Below, piece after piece: positions 9,094-17,442 of a stretch of 64,000 bases of DNA; the stretch's first letter is position 1; every line of letters starts with the position of its first letter. This DNA comes from BOG-908 sp965198825 (GTDB lineage Bacteria > Pseudomonadota > Alphaproteobacteria > Acetobacterales > Acetobacteraceae). Location: the NCBI GenBank assembly GCA_965198825.1, contig CBDAQB010000003.1:1736001-1800000 (forward strand), written 5' to 3'. The notes below the pieces were generated by a model, which did not search any database, was not told where the DNA came from, and worked only from the letters and a program-made list of their open reading frames with translations. The position numbers and the translations under genes were made by a program.

Positions 9094-9131
9094 GGAAGGA
9101 AGGCCAGAGGCGCTGCCTCTGGAGCCCGCTG
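9094..9131. repeat. Family B repeat, single arm
   Basis: The sequence GGCCAGAGGCGCTGCCTCTGG is a hairpin flanked by GGAAGGAA and AGCCCGCTG. This is the layout of the left arm at 56141-56178, with compensating changes that keep the stem paired. It lies just upstream of the CNNM gene start. Confidence 0.6.
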
Positions 9132-9152
9132 CTTCGTCGGCAAACGCCCTGA

Positions 9153-9311
9153 GGTGTCCGCCCGGAAAGTCGGCGTGGCGAGTCAGAGGCCGCAGGCCGC
9201 CCGGCGGTGGTTTCAGAGCACCGGAGCGGAGCGGCCTCTAGTGGCCGTGAGCACCGGAGCGCAAGAAACCGCCGTCGGATGACCGTCACGGCGGCTTTCC
9301 CGGCGGACACC
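9153..9311. repeat. Nested imperfect palindrome upstream of the glucan synthase
   Basis: An outer stem pairs 9153-9179 with 9286-9311 (GGTGTCCGCC... against ...GGCGGACACC). A second stem pairs 9201-9214 with 9265-9278. Inside lie two direct copies of GAGCACCGGAGCG (9216-9228 and 9249-9261) around a short GGCC..GGCC hairpin. No reading frame in it looks like a gene. The 346-bp gap at 9071-9416 contains this, a family B arm and little else visible. It could be a structured RNA leader, a small non-autonomous mobile element or a regulatory site. Confidence 0.65.
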
Positions 9312-9416
9312 CTCCGTGCCCCAATTCAGCCTTAATCAGGCCCGGTCGATGCCGCAGTGCAACCCTTAGTTCCTCCATGCGCAGTCAGCTTGACCGCGTT
9401 TTGGGGAAGACCAGCC

Positions 9417-12089
9417 ATGACCACCCTCGCCGACGCCGAAAAGACACGTCAGCAGACCAAACCGCGCCACAGCTTTTTCAACCGTGCCACCCTGCTCGCG
9501 CTCGGCATCACTGCCGCGACCAGCTTTGGCGTTTGGGATGTGACGAACCGGCCCGTCTCGGTGCCGAACTATACCGGCGATGTATCGGGCGTGGCGTTCT
9601 CGCCGTTCCACCGCGGCGAGACCCCAGAGGCGCATCAGGTGCCGACGGCCAAGGAGATCAGGCAGGATCTGGCGCAGGTGAGCCAGATCACCGGCCGCAT
9701 CCGCACCTATACGGTGGAAGGCGGCATGGCGGACATTCCGCGCCTGGCACGTGATTATCCGCTGCAGGTGACGCTGGGCGCCTATCTGAACCCGAAGATC
9801 GCCGGCGACGACCTCGAAGTGTCACGTCTGATCGCCACCGCGAACGACAACCCGAACGTGGACCGCGTGATGGTCGGCAACGAGGTGCTGCTGCGTGGCG
9901 ACCTCACGACCGCGCAGCTTATCGGCTACATCAATCAGGTGAAGGCCGGCGTGCATGTTCCAGTCTCGACGGCCGAGCCGTGGCACGTGTGGCTGAAGCA
10001 TCCCGAGCTCGCGGCCTCTGTCGATTACATCACCATCCATCTGCTGCCCTACTGGGAAAAGCTGCCTGTCGATCAGGCGCTGACCTATGTGATGGATCGC
10101 CTCGACCAGGTGCAGAAGGCGTTCCCAGGCAAGCATATCCTGATCGGCGAGGTCGGCTGGCCGTCGAACGGCGTGGCGGTGGGCGCCGCCCACGCGAGCC
10201 GGGTGAACCAGGCGATTTTCATGCGCCGGTTCTTCAACGCCGCGCGTGACCGCGGCCTCGACTATTTCGTCATGGAGGCGTTCGACCAGCCCTGGAAGAC
10301 AAGCTTCGAAGGCCGGGTCGCTGGCTACTGGGGCATGTACGACCTCGATCGCCACGCGAAGTGGAAGATGACAGGCGACGTTCAGGAAACGCCTGACTGG
10401 GCGACCTGGGCCGGGATCAGCACGGCGGTGGCTGCCTTGATGGCCGGGCTCCTGCTGTCGCGACGCCCCGACATCCGGTTCGCCGGCAAGCTGCTGGTCG
10501 CGTCGCTGGCGCAGACTTTCGGCGCCGTGTTCGCGCTGGTTCTGCTGGCGATGTCGGAGAAATATCTCTCGGGCTTTGCAGAGGTGGTGTGGGGCTCGCT
10601 CGCGGCCGGCCAGGCGCTGCTGCTGTTCCTGCTGATGGCAGACAGCTTCGAACTCGCGGAGACGGTGTTCGGGCGTATCAAGCGCCGGCATCCTGTGATC
10701 AGCCCGGCGGCCTCAGGCGCCCTGCTGCCGAAAGTCAGCCTGCACCTGCCAATCTGCAACGAGCCGCCGCACATGGTGCGCCAGACGCTCGACGCATTGG
10801 CTCGCCTCGATTACCCCGACTACGAAGTTGTGGTCATCGATAACAACACGGTCGATCCCGCGCTGTGGGAGCCGGTGGCCGAGCATTGCGCACGTCTGGG
10901 CTCGCGGTTTCGCTTTTACCACCTCGGCAAATGGCCGGGCTTCAAGGCGGGCGCCTTGAACTTCGCCCTGGCCGAGACGGCGCCCGATGCCGAAATCGTC
11001 GCGACGCTGGATAGCGACTACATCGTGGAGAGCGACTGGTTGCGCTGCATGGTGCCGCAGTTCGCCAATCCCCGCGTCGGCTTCGTCCAGTCGCCGCAAG
11101 ATTACCGCGACAACGACGGCAGCTTCTTCAAGCGGCTGATGTTCTGGGAGTATGCCGGCTTCTTCCAGCTTGGCATGGTGAACCGCAACGAGCGCAACGC
11201 GATCATCCAGCACGGCACGATGTCGCTCATTCGCAAGTCCGCCCTCGTGGAGAGCGGAAATTGGGCGGAGTGGACGATCACCGAGGACGCCGAGCTTGGA
11301 TTGCGGCTGTTCCGCGAGGGCTGGGAGGCGGTATATTCGCCGCGCAGTTTCGGCCGCGGCGTGATGCCCGACGACTTCGCGGCGTTCCGCAAGCAGCGTT
11401 TCCGCTGGGCCTATGGCGCGATGCAGATCGTGCGTGGACATGCCGGCGCGCTGCTCAACCCGTTCAACCGCGAGCTGACGCTCGGCCAGCGCTGGTGCTT
11501 CGTGACGGGCTGGCTGCCTTGGGTCGGCGATGCGCTCGGGCTCGCGTTCCTCGTCATGGGCCTTGGCTGGTCGATCGGGTTGGTGGTGGCGCCGATGCGC
11601 TTCGAATTCCCGATCGTGCTGTTCATGGTGCCATCGATCGGGCTGTTCTTCTTCAAGCTGGCGCAGATCTTCGCCCTCTATGGCGCGAAGGTGCCTTGCG
11701 GGTGGCGCGACCGGCTTGGTGCGGCAGTCGCTGGCTTGGCACTGAGCCATACGATCGGCAAGGCGGTGTGGAAGGGCCTGTTCATCCGCAGCGCGCCGTT
11801 CTTGCGGACGCCTAAGATGGAGGATGCGCCTGCACTGGTGCAGGGCCTGGTGATGGCGCGCGAGGAACTGGCGCTGCTGGTTCTGAGCTGGGCTGCGATG
11901 ATAGCGGTAGGCTGGGTGCATGCGTTGGCGACGCCAGAGGCGAAGCTGTGGTGCGCGGTGCTGCTGACGCAGTCCCTGCCCTATCTGGCGGCGGTGACGG
12001 TGGCGGTAGTGGCGGCCTTCCAGGCGCGTGTTCCGGCCGCGGCAAAAGCACCAATCGCATCGCTCGCGCTGCTGCAAGCAGGCGACTAG
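9417..12089 (+). CDS. Bi-domain GH17-GT2 beta-glucan synthase (NdvB-like)
   Basis: I start it at ATG 9417 (GGGAAGA upstream), giving 890 residues; an in-frame upstream ATG at 9357 lacks an RBS. The N-terminal GH17-like domain (about 40-320) holds both expected Glu residues: about E155 in GNEVLLRG and about E245 in IGEVGWPS. Several TM helices follow, then a processive GT2 domain (about 440-680) with DNNTVD, the DxD-type LDSDY, TEDAELGL and QRFRW. Five or so TM helices form the C-terminus. Proteins with this architecture (NdvB of Pseudomonas aeruginosa; GH17 domains shown to be beta-1,3-glucanosyltransferases) make cyclic or branched periplasmic beta-glucans. Here the GT2 domain would polymerise glucose and the GH17 domain remodel the chain. 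The exact product is an inference. Confidence 0.9.
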   Translation: MTTLADAEKTRQQTKPRHSFFNRATLLALGITAATSFGVWDVTNRPVSVPNYTGDVSGVAFSPFHRGETPEAHQVPTAKEIRQDLAQVSQITGRIRTYTVEGGMADIPRLARDYPLQVTLGAYLNPKIAGDDLEVSRLIATANDNPNVDRVMVGNEVLLRGDLTTAQLIGYINQVKAGVHVPVSTAEPWHVWLKHPELAASVDYITIHLLPYWEKLPVDQALTYVMDRLDQVQKAFPGKHILIGEVGWPSNGVAVGAAHASRVNQAIFMRRFFNAARDRGLDYFVMEAFDQPWKTSFEGRVAGYWGMYDLDRHAKWKMTGDVQETPDWATWAGISTAVAALMAGLLLSRRPDIRFAGKLLVASLAQTFGAVFALVLLAMSEKYLSGFAEVVWGSLAAGQALLLFLLMADSFELAETVFGRIKRRHPVISPAASGALLPKVSLHLPICNEPPHMVRQTLDALARLDYPDYEVVVIDNNTVDPALWEPVAEHCARLGSRFRFYHLGKWPGFKAGALNFALAETAPDAEIVATLDSDYIVESDWLRCMVPQFANPRVGFVQSPQDYRDNDGSFFKRLMFWEYAGFFQLGMVNRNERNAIIQHGTMSLIRKSALVESGNWAEWTITEDAELGLRLFREGWEAVYSPRSFGRGVMPDDFAAFRKQRFRWAYGAMQIVRGHAGALLNPFNRELTLGQRWCFVTGWLPWVGDALGLAFLVMGLGWSIGLVVAPMRFEFPIVLFMVPSIGLFFFKLAQIFALYGAKVPCGWRDRLGAAVAGLALSHTIGKAVWKGLFIRSAPFLRTPKMEDAPALVQGLVMAREELALLVLSWAAMIAVGWVHALATPEAKLWCAVLLTQSLPYLAAVTVAVVAAFQARVPAAAKAPIASLALLQAGD

Positions 12090-12114
12090 CCGGCTCGCTC
12101 GGCCTAGTGTGAAG

Positions 12115-12170
12115 TTCCAAGGACTTGTCCTTGGCAGGGTCCAGGGGCAGAGCCCCTGGCCTTGCTTCGT
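12115..12170. repeat. Family B repeat arm, two hairpins; possible terminator
   Basis: The hairpin CCAAGGACTTGTCCTTGG is followed by CAGGGTCCAGGGGCAGAGCCCCTGGCC, which matches the right arm of the full palindrome (56281-56321). It lies 26 bp after the glucan synthase stop and 16 bp before the DUF3429 gene. It could attenuate transcription between them. Confidence 0.65.
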
Positions 12171-12185
12171 CTCAGGGAGCCGTGA

Positions 12186-12680
12186 ATGACAGTCCGCCCA
12201 CCCCTCTTCCGAAGCCTCCCGACTGCCGCAGTAGTTCTCGGCCTGGCCGGCCTCCTCCCGTTCTTTCTCTTCGGTGCCGGCGCCGTAGGGCAGGAGCCCG
12301 AGAAGGCGTTTCTGGCGGTGCAGGGTCTGATCGGCTACGGCGCTGTCATCCTCGGTTTTCTGGGTGGCGTGCACTGGGGTTTTGCGCTCGGCGAGGAAGA
12401 TGACGCAGCGCCGTCGCGGACCCGGCTGGTGCTTGGCGTGTTGCCGTCGCTGGTGGGATGGGCGGCGATCCTCGCGTCGGTCGTGCGTTTCCCCGCCCTT
12501 GGCCTGGCGCTGCTGATAGCCGGCCATATCGGCACCGTCGTGGTCGAGCACCGCGGCGCGAAGCGGCATCTGATGCCGGCGGGCTATATGGCCCTGCGCT
12601 GGGTGTTGTCGGTGGTCGTCGCCGCGGTGCTGACGACGGTTCTGGTCCTGCGGCTCGTTGGCGGGCACGTCCTCTTCTGA
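12186..12680 (+). CDS. DUF3429 family integral membrane protein
   Basis: This 164-residue protein has about five hydrophobic segments. The conserved FLGGVHWGFAL core (about residues 58-68) is typical of the DUF3429 family. The ATG has AGGGAG upstream. Function is not known for the family. It lies downstream of the glucan synthase gene on the same strand, behind a family B hairpin, so it is only loosely coupled to it. Confidence 0.8.
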   Translation: MTVRPPLFRSLPTAAVVLGLAGLLPFFLFGAGAVGQEPEKAFLAVQGLIGYGAVILGFLGGVHWGFALGEEDDAAPSRTRLVLGVLPSLVGWAAILASVVRFPALGLALLIAGHIGTVVVEHRGAKRHLMPAGYMALRWVLSVVVAAVLTTVLVLRLVGGHVLF

Positions 12681-12785
12681 GAAATGTCTTTTAAAAGATA
12701 CAGGTTCATGGTTTATGAACCTTATTGGAGCGAACGCCGCTCCCGGCCTGGAATTAACCAGGGCTTAGGCATTGGAGCAGATCAT

Positions 12786-13091
12786 ATGACAGCACTCGTC
12801 ATTCCTTTCCCGAAGGCTGCTCCGAAGCTTACGCAACAAGCACCTTTGCCGGACGCCCGGGCGGATGATGATGTCGGGGCGGCATTGGCGGATTTGCGTG
12901 TGGCTTTGTCGGACCAGCGTCGTGCGCTGAGTGAATGGCGCTTTGCATTGACCAAGTTGTCGGTCGGTGTCGCGGACCTGGGTTTTGCCCTCGAAGGCTA
13001 TCAGCAAGGCCTGGACGATGCTAAAAAACGCCTCGGCGGGTTGCGCGACGAAGCCACCCGGCTTGGTGCCTGGGCGGTCGCGACGGGTTAA
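12786..13091 (+). CDS. Small hypothetical protein, likely coiled coil (101 aa)
   Basis: The chosen ATG at 12786 has GGAG 8 nt upstream; the frame is open further back to 12684 without a convincing start. The product has a short N-terminal tail (MTALVIPFPKAAP). A long helical region follows with Leu/Ala heptads (GAALADLRVALSDQRRAL, FALTKLSVGVADLGFAL). No TM segment or Cys. I do not recognise a family. It precedes ppx by 33 bp. Confidence 0.55.
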   Translation: MTALVIPFPKAAPKLTQQAPLPDARADDDVGAALADLRVALSDQRRALSEWRFALTKLSVGVADLGFALEGYQQGLDDAKKRLGGLRDEATRLGAWAVATG

Positions 13092-13124
13092 ATCCCCGCC
13101 TTCCACGCTGGGCAGCCGAGGCGC

Positions 13125-14624
13125 ATGACAGAGCCATTTCTAGCCGACACGTCACGCCGTTGCGCGGTCGTCGATCTCGGATCCAACTCGGTTCGCCTCG
13201 TGGTCTTCGAAGGCCATGGCCGCAATCCGGTCGCGATCTTCAACGAAAAAGCCGTGCTGCGTCTTGGCCGCGGCCTGCAGCAAACCGGCAAGCTGAACGA
13301 GGAGGGCACCGCGCAGGCGCTCACCGTTCTCGCGCGGTATTACGCGGTGGCAAAGGCGATGCGCGCCGAGCCATTCGAAGTGCTGGCGACCGCCGCGGTG
13401 CGCGATGCGTCGAACGGGCCGGAATTCGTAGCCGCCCTCAAAGCGAGCCTGGCCGGCGTCACGATCACCGTTCTTTCCGGCGAACAGGAAGCGTCATTCT
13501 CTGCCGCCGGCCTGCTGTGCGGGATCCCTTCAGCCGACGGTATCCTGGCCGACATAGGCGGCGGATCGCTGGAGGTGGTGCATCTGGAGGCAGGCGCCTT
13601 GCGCTCGGCGCGAACGCTGCCGCTGGGTGTTCTGCGACTCTCCGATCGGGCAGGCGGCGACGTCGTGCGTGCGCGCGCGATTGCCGAGGAAGCGATGGAA
13701 ACCGTGCCTTGGCTCGCGCATGGCGCCGGTCGCGATATCTACCTGGTAGGCGGCGCCTGGCGTGCGCTGGCGCGCATCCACATGGAGCAGACCGGCTACC
13801 CGCTGGCGATCGTTCATCACTACACGCTCGAACGCGAAGAGGCGCGCGACCTCGCCGGCGTCATCGGATCGGCGAACCGCAGGGCGCTCGAGCGCCTGCC
13901 GGGCGTGTCGCGGCGCCGCGTGGACGATTTGCCATTCGCAGCAGTGGTGCTGCGGCGCCTGCTGCGCGCCACAGGTGCGCGGCGCATCGTGTTCTCCGCC
14001 AATGGCCTGCGCGAAGGCTGGTTCATGCAGCAAATGCCTGACGCGCTGCGCGCCGAGGATCCGCTGCTCGCAGCGGGACGCGACATCGCCGGCCGCTACG
14101 GCCGAAGCCTCGCATTGCCAGCCGCACTCGCCGCATGGACAGCGCCGCTGTTCGCCGATGAAACACCAGCCGCGTGTAAATTGCGTGAAGCAGCCTGCTG
14201 GATGAGCGACTCAGGCAGCCACGACCATCCCGAGTATCGCGCCGAACAGGCGTTCTTTCGCCTCCTCCGCCAGCCCGCCGTCGCACTGGACCACCACGCC
14301 CGGGCCTTCCTCGCTTTGACACTGGCGCTGCGATACGAAGCCGAACCGGACATGCCGTTCCTCGATGCCGCACGCATGCTGCTCGATATGAGCAGCCTGC
14401 GTCGGGCCGAAATCCTCGGCGTGGCACTGCGGCTCGCCTATACCTTGTCCGGTGGAACGGCGGAATTGCTTGCTGCCACCTCGCTCGTTCGCGAGTCCGA
14501 TCGGCTGGTGCTGCGGCTTATGCCCGGGTTAGGGGTGTTTGCAGGAGAGGCGGTGACGCGGCGGTTGGAGCGGCTGGCTCAGGCTGTTGGGTTGGAGGCT
14601 AAGACTGAGATAGTGGAGAAGTAA
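13125..14624 (+). CDS. ppx: Exopolyphosphatase / Ppx-GppA family phosphatase
   Basis: The protein has 499 residues with two actin-like (ASKHA) domains. The first phosphate-binding motif is VVDLGSNSVRLVVFE (about residues 16-30). The second glycine-rich motif is DIGGGSLEVV (about 142-151), following a GEQEASFSA segment. A helical C-terminal region (about 310-499) follows, corresponding to the HD-like domain. The enzyme releases phosphate from polyphosphate or acts on pppGpp; which substrate cannot be told. The 3' end meets a family A repeat 5 nt after the stop. Confidence 0.93.
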   Translation: MTEPFLADTSRRCAVVDLGSNSVRLVVFEGHGRNPVAIFNEKAVLRLGRGLQQTGKLNEEGTAQALTVLARYYAVAKAMRAEPFEVLATAAVRDASNGPEFVAALKASLAGVTITVLSGEQEASFSAAGLLCGIPSADGILADIGGGSLEVVHLEAGALRSARTLPLGVLRLSDRAGGDVVRARAIAEEAMETVPWLAHGAGRDIYLVGGAWRALARIHMEQTGYPLAIVHHYTLEREEARDLAGVIGSANRRALERLPGVSRRRVDDLPFAAVVLRRLLRATGARRIVFSANGLREGWFMQQMPDALRAEDPLLAAGRDIAGRYGRSLALPAALAAWTAPLFADETPAACKLREAACWMSDSGSHDHPEYRAEQAFFRLLRQPAVALDHHARAFLALTLALRYEAEPDMPFLDAARMLLDMSSLRRAEILGVALRLAYTLSGGTAELLAATSLVRESDRLVLRLMPGLGVFAGEAVTRRLERLAQAVGLEAKTEIVEK

Positions 14625-14629
14625 GCGAG

Positions 14630-14742
14630 TTCTTTTTTGAAAAAAAGAACCAAAAAACTTTTGCAACTTTTGGCCCGGCCTCACCGCCGCACCATTACTA
14701 AGTTGCGAAAGTTTTTTGCTTCTTTTTTTTTCAAAAAAGAAG
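14630..14742 (-). repeat. Family A intergenic inverted repeat, copy 3
   Basis: The GAACC end is on the left and the GCTTC end on the right (- orientation). It lies between convergent ppx and ppdK, 5 nt and 6 nt from their stop codons, so it fills the whole gap. The centre has GGCCCGGCC but little further pairing. Confidence 0.9.
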
Positions 14743-14748
14743 TCCTTC

Positions 14749-17418
14749 CTACGCTGTCTTATCCTGCGCAGTCCCAATAGCCGCCTGCGCCGCAGCAAGC
14801 CGCGCCACAGGAACCCGATACGGCGAACAACTCACGTAATCCAGCTTCACCTCCTCGCAGAACGCGATGCTCGCCGGATCGCCGCCGTGCTCGCCGCAGA
14901 TACCGAGTTTAATATCCGGCTTCGTCTGCCTGCCTTTTTCGGCAGCGATGCGCACGAGGGCGCCGACGCCATCAATATCCAGGGAGACGAACGGGTCTTT
15001 CGGAAGAATGCCGGCTTCGACGTAGTGGGGCAGGAACTTGCCTGCATCATCGCGGGAAAGTCCAAAGGTGGTTTGCGTCAAGTCGTTGGTGCCGAAGCTG
15101 AAGAAATCAGCCACTTCGGCAATCTTGTCGGCGACCAGGGCCGCGCGTGGCAGCTCGATCATGGTGCCTACGGTATATTCCAGCGTCTTTCCGGCGCGTT
15201 CGAGAACCTCCTTGGCGACGCGATCGACTTGCGTGCGGGTGATTTCGAGTTCGCGCCGCGTGCCGACGAGCGGGATCATGATTTCGGGCACGACGGGGTG
15301 TCCGGTCTCGGCGGCGATTTCCAGCGCACCTTCCACGATGGCGCGTGTCTGCATCTCGTAGATCTCAGGATAGCTGATGCCGAGGCGGCAGCCGCGATGG
15401 CCGAGCATGGGGTTGGCTTCAGCCAGCTCGGAGGCGCGGCGTCGCATGGAGTCCACGTCCTGGCCCAGAGCTTGCGCGATATCGGCGATTTCCTGGTCGC
15501 CGTGCGGCAGGAACTCGTGCAGCGGCGGGTCGAGCAGGCGGATGGTGACGGGCATCCCCGCCATGATGCGGAAGAGTTCGACGAAATCCTTGCGCTGGAA
15601 AGGCAAAAGCTTGTCGAGCGCGGCACGGCGGCCTTGCTCGTCGTTTGCCATGATCATCTGGCGCACGGCGCCGATGCGCTCAGGGGCGAAGAACATGTGC
15701 TCGGTGCGGCAAAGGCCGATGCCTTCCGCGCCGAACTTCCGCGCGGTTTCGGCATCGAGCGGCGTTTCGGCGTTAGTGCGCACCTTCATGCGCCGCTCCT
15801 GGTCAGCCCAGCCCATGAGGGTGGAGAAGTCGCCTGACATGGTGGGCTCGACAGTGGCGACGGCGCCGACGAAAACCTCGCCTGTCGCGCCGTCGATGGT
15901 GACGATTTCGCCCCCGCGTATGATCTTGCCGCCGGCCGACAGCGTGCGTGCGCCATAATCGACGCTGATGCCGCCCGCGCCCGCGACGCAGGCGCGGCCC
16001 ATGCCGCGTGCAACGACCGCCGCGTGGCTGGTCATGCCGCCGCGCGTGGTGAGGATGCCGCGCGCTGCATGCATGCCGTGAATATCTTCAGGGCTGGTCT
16101 CGATCCTGACGAGGATGACCGAATCGCCCTTGGCCGCGCGCATCTCCGCATCGTCGGCGCTGAACACGACGGCGCCGGACGCCGCACCGGGGCTTGCAGG
16201 CAGGCCCTTGCTAAACAGGGTGCGCTTCGCCTTCGGGTCGAGCGTCGGGTGGAGAAGCTGGTCGAGGGCCTGCGCATTGACGCGCATGATCGCCTCGCGA
16301 CGGTTGATGAGCCCGCCTTCAGCCATTTCAACGGCGATGCGCAGGCTTGCCGCGGCCGTGCGTTTTCCTGTGCGGGTCTGCAGCATGTACAGCTTGTTCT
16401 GCTGCACCGTAAATTCGATGTCCTGCATGTCGTGGTAGTGGCGTTCGAGCGTCTCCCGCACGCGGCAGAGTTCGCCGTATGCCTCAGGCAGAGCGTCTTC
16501 CATGGAGACTTCGCCTGGCTTGGCAGCACCTTTGGAAAGCGGCTGCGGCGTGCGTATGCCGGCCACGACATCCTCGCCCTGCGCGTTCACGAGAAATTCG
16601 CCGTAGAACATGTTCTCGCCGGTAGACGGGTCGCGCGTGAAACACACCCCTGTCGCGCAGTCGTTGCCCATGTTTCCGAACACCATGGCTTGCACGTTCA
16701 CCGCCGTGCCCCAATCGGCCGGAATGTCGTGCAGGCGGCGGTAGGTGTTCGCGCGCGGGTTCATCCAGCTTCCGAACACGGCGCCGATCGCCGCCCAAAG
16801 CTGGTCGGCTGGTTCCTGCGGAAACGGCTTGCCCGTCTCCTGCAGTACCATTTCCTTGTATTCCTCAACGACGCGCTGCCAGTCGGACGGCTTCAGGCCG
16901 GTGTCCTCGACGACTCCGGCGTCCATCTTCGCGGTCTCGATGATCTCCTCGAAGCGGTGGTGGTCAACACCCAACACAACGCTGCCGAACATCTGGATGA
17001 AACGGCGGAAACTGTCCCAAGCAAAACGCTCGTCGCCGGAGCTCTTGACCAGGCCAAGGACAGTTTCATCGTTCAGCCCGAGGTTCAGCACAGTATCCAT
17101 CATGCCGGGCATGGAAACGCGCGCGCCGGAACGCACCGACACTAGCAAGGGCTTTTCCGGATCGCCGAACTTGCGGCCGACAGCCTCCTCGATACGCGTG
17201 AGCGCCTCGCGCACCTGGCCGTCCAGGTCATCGGGGTATTTGCGGTTGTTCTTGTAGAACTCGGTACAGAGTTCGGTGGTGATGGTAAAGCCGGGCGGCA
17301 CGGGAAGATCGATGCTGGCCATCTCGGCAAGGTTTGCACCCTTGCCGCCCAGGAGGTTGCGCATGTCGGCCCGGCCTTCGTTGTGCCCAGCGCCGAAGCT
17401 GTAAACCCACTTTGTCAT
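14749..17418 (-). CDS. ppdK: Pyruvate, phosphate dikinase
   Basis: The protein has 889 residues, the normal length. The N-terminal ATP-grasp domain starts KWVYSFGAGHNEGRADMRNLLGGKGANLAEM. The swivelling phosphohistidine domain has GGMTSHAAVVARGMG with the catalytic His (about residue 460). The C-terminal PEP/pyruvate TIM barrel has GICGEHGGDP with the catalytic Cys (about residue 840). It interconverts ATP + Pi + pyruvate with AMP + PPi + PEP. It follows glyS by 24 bp on the same strand, and the glyS-ppdK neighbourhood is common in alphaproteobacteria. Confidence 0.98.
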   Translation of the reverse strand: MTKWVYSFGAGHNEGRADMRNLLGGKGANLAEMASIDLPVPPGFTITTELCTEFYKNNRKYPDDLDGQVREALTRIEEAVGRKFGDPEKPLLVSVRSGARVSMPGMMDTVLNLGLNDETVLGLVKSSGDERFAWDSFRRFIQMFGSVVLGVDHHRFEEIIETAKMDAGVVEDTGLKPSDWQRVVEEYKEMVLQETGKPFPQEPADQLWAAIGAVFGSWMNPRANTYRRLHDIPADWGTAVNVQAMVFGNMGNDCATGVCFTRDPSTGENMFYGEFLVNAQGEDVVAGIRTPQPLSKGAAKPGEVSMEDALPEAYGELCRVRETLERHYHDMQDIEFTVQQNKLYMLQTRTGKRTAAASLRIAVEMAEGGLINRREAIMRVNAQALDQLLHPTLDPKAKRTLFSKGLPASPGAASGAVVFSADDAEMRAAKGDSVILVRIETSPEDIHGMHAARGILTTRGGMTSHAAVVARGMGRACVAGAGGISVDYGARTLSAGGKIIRGGEIVTIDGATGEVFVGAVATVEPTMSGDFSTLMGWADQERRMKVRTNAETPLDAETARKFGAEGIGLCRTEHMFFAPERIGAVRQMIMANDEQGRRAALDKLLPFQRKDFVELFRIMAGMPVTIRLLDPPLHEFLPHGDQEIADIAQALGQDVDSMRRRASELAEANPMLGHRGCRLGISYPEIYEMQTRAIVEGALEIAAETGHPVVPEIMIPLVGTRRELEITRTQVDRVAKEVLERAGKTLEYTVGTMIELPRAALVADKIAEVADFFSFGTNDLTQTTFGLSRDDAGKFLPHYVEAGILPKDPFVSLDIDGVGALVRIAAEKGRQTKPDIKLGICGEHGGDPASIAFCEEVKLDYVSCSPYRVPVARLAAAQAAIGTAQDKTA

Positions 17419-17442
17419 TGTTCTTGCTCCCAGGAGGAAAGG

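Noticed and set aside
10713..12668. 651-codon minus-strand frame opposite the glucan synthase
   Set aside because: Low-complexity His/Arg/Gln composition typical of antisense translation; the plus strand has full GT2 motifs.
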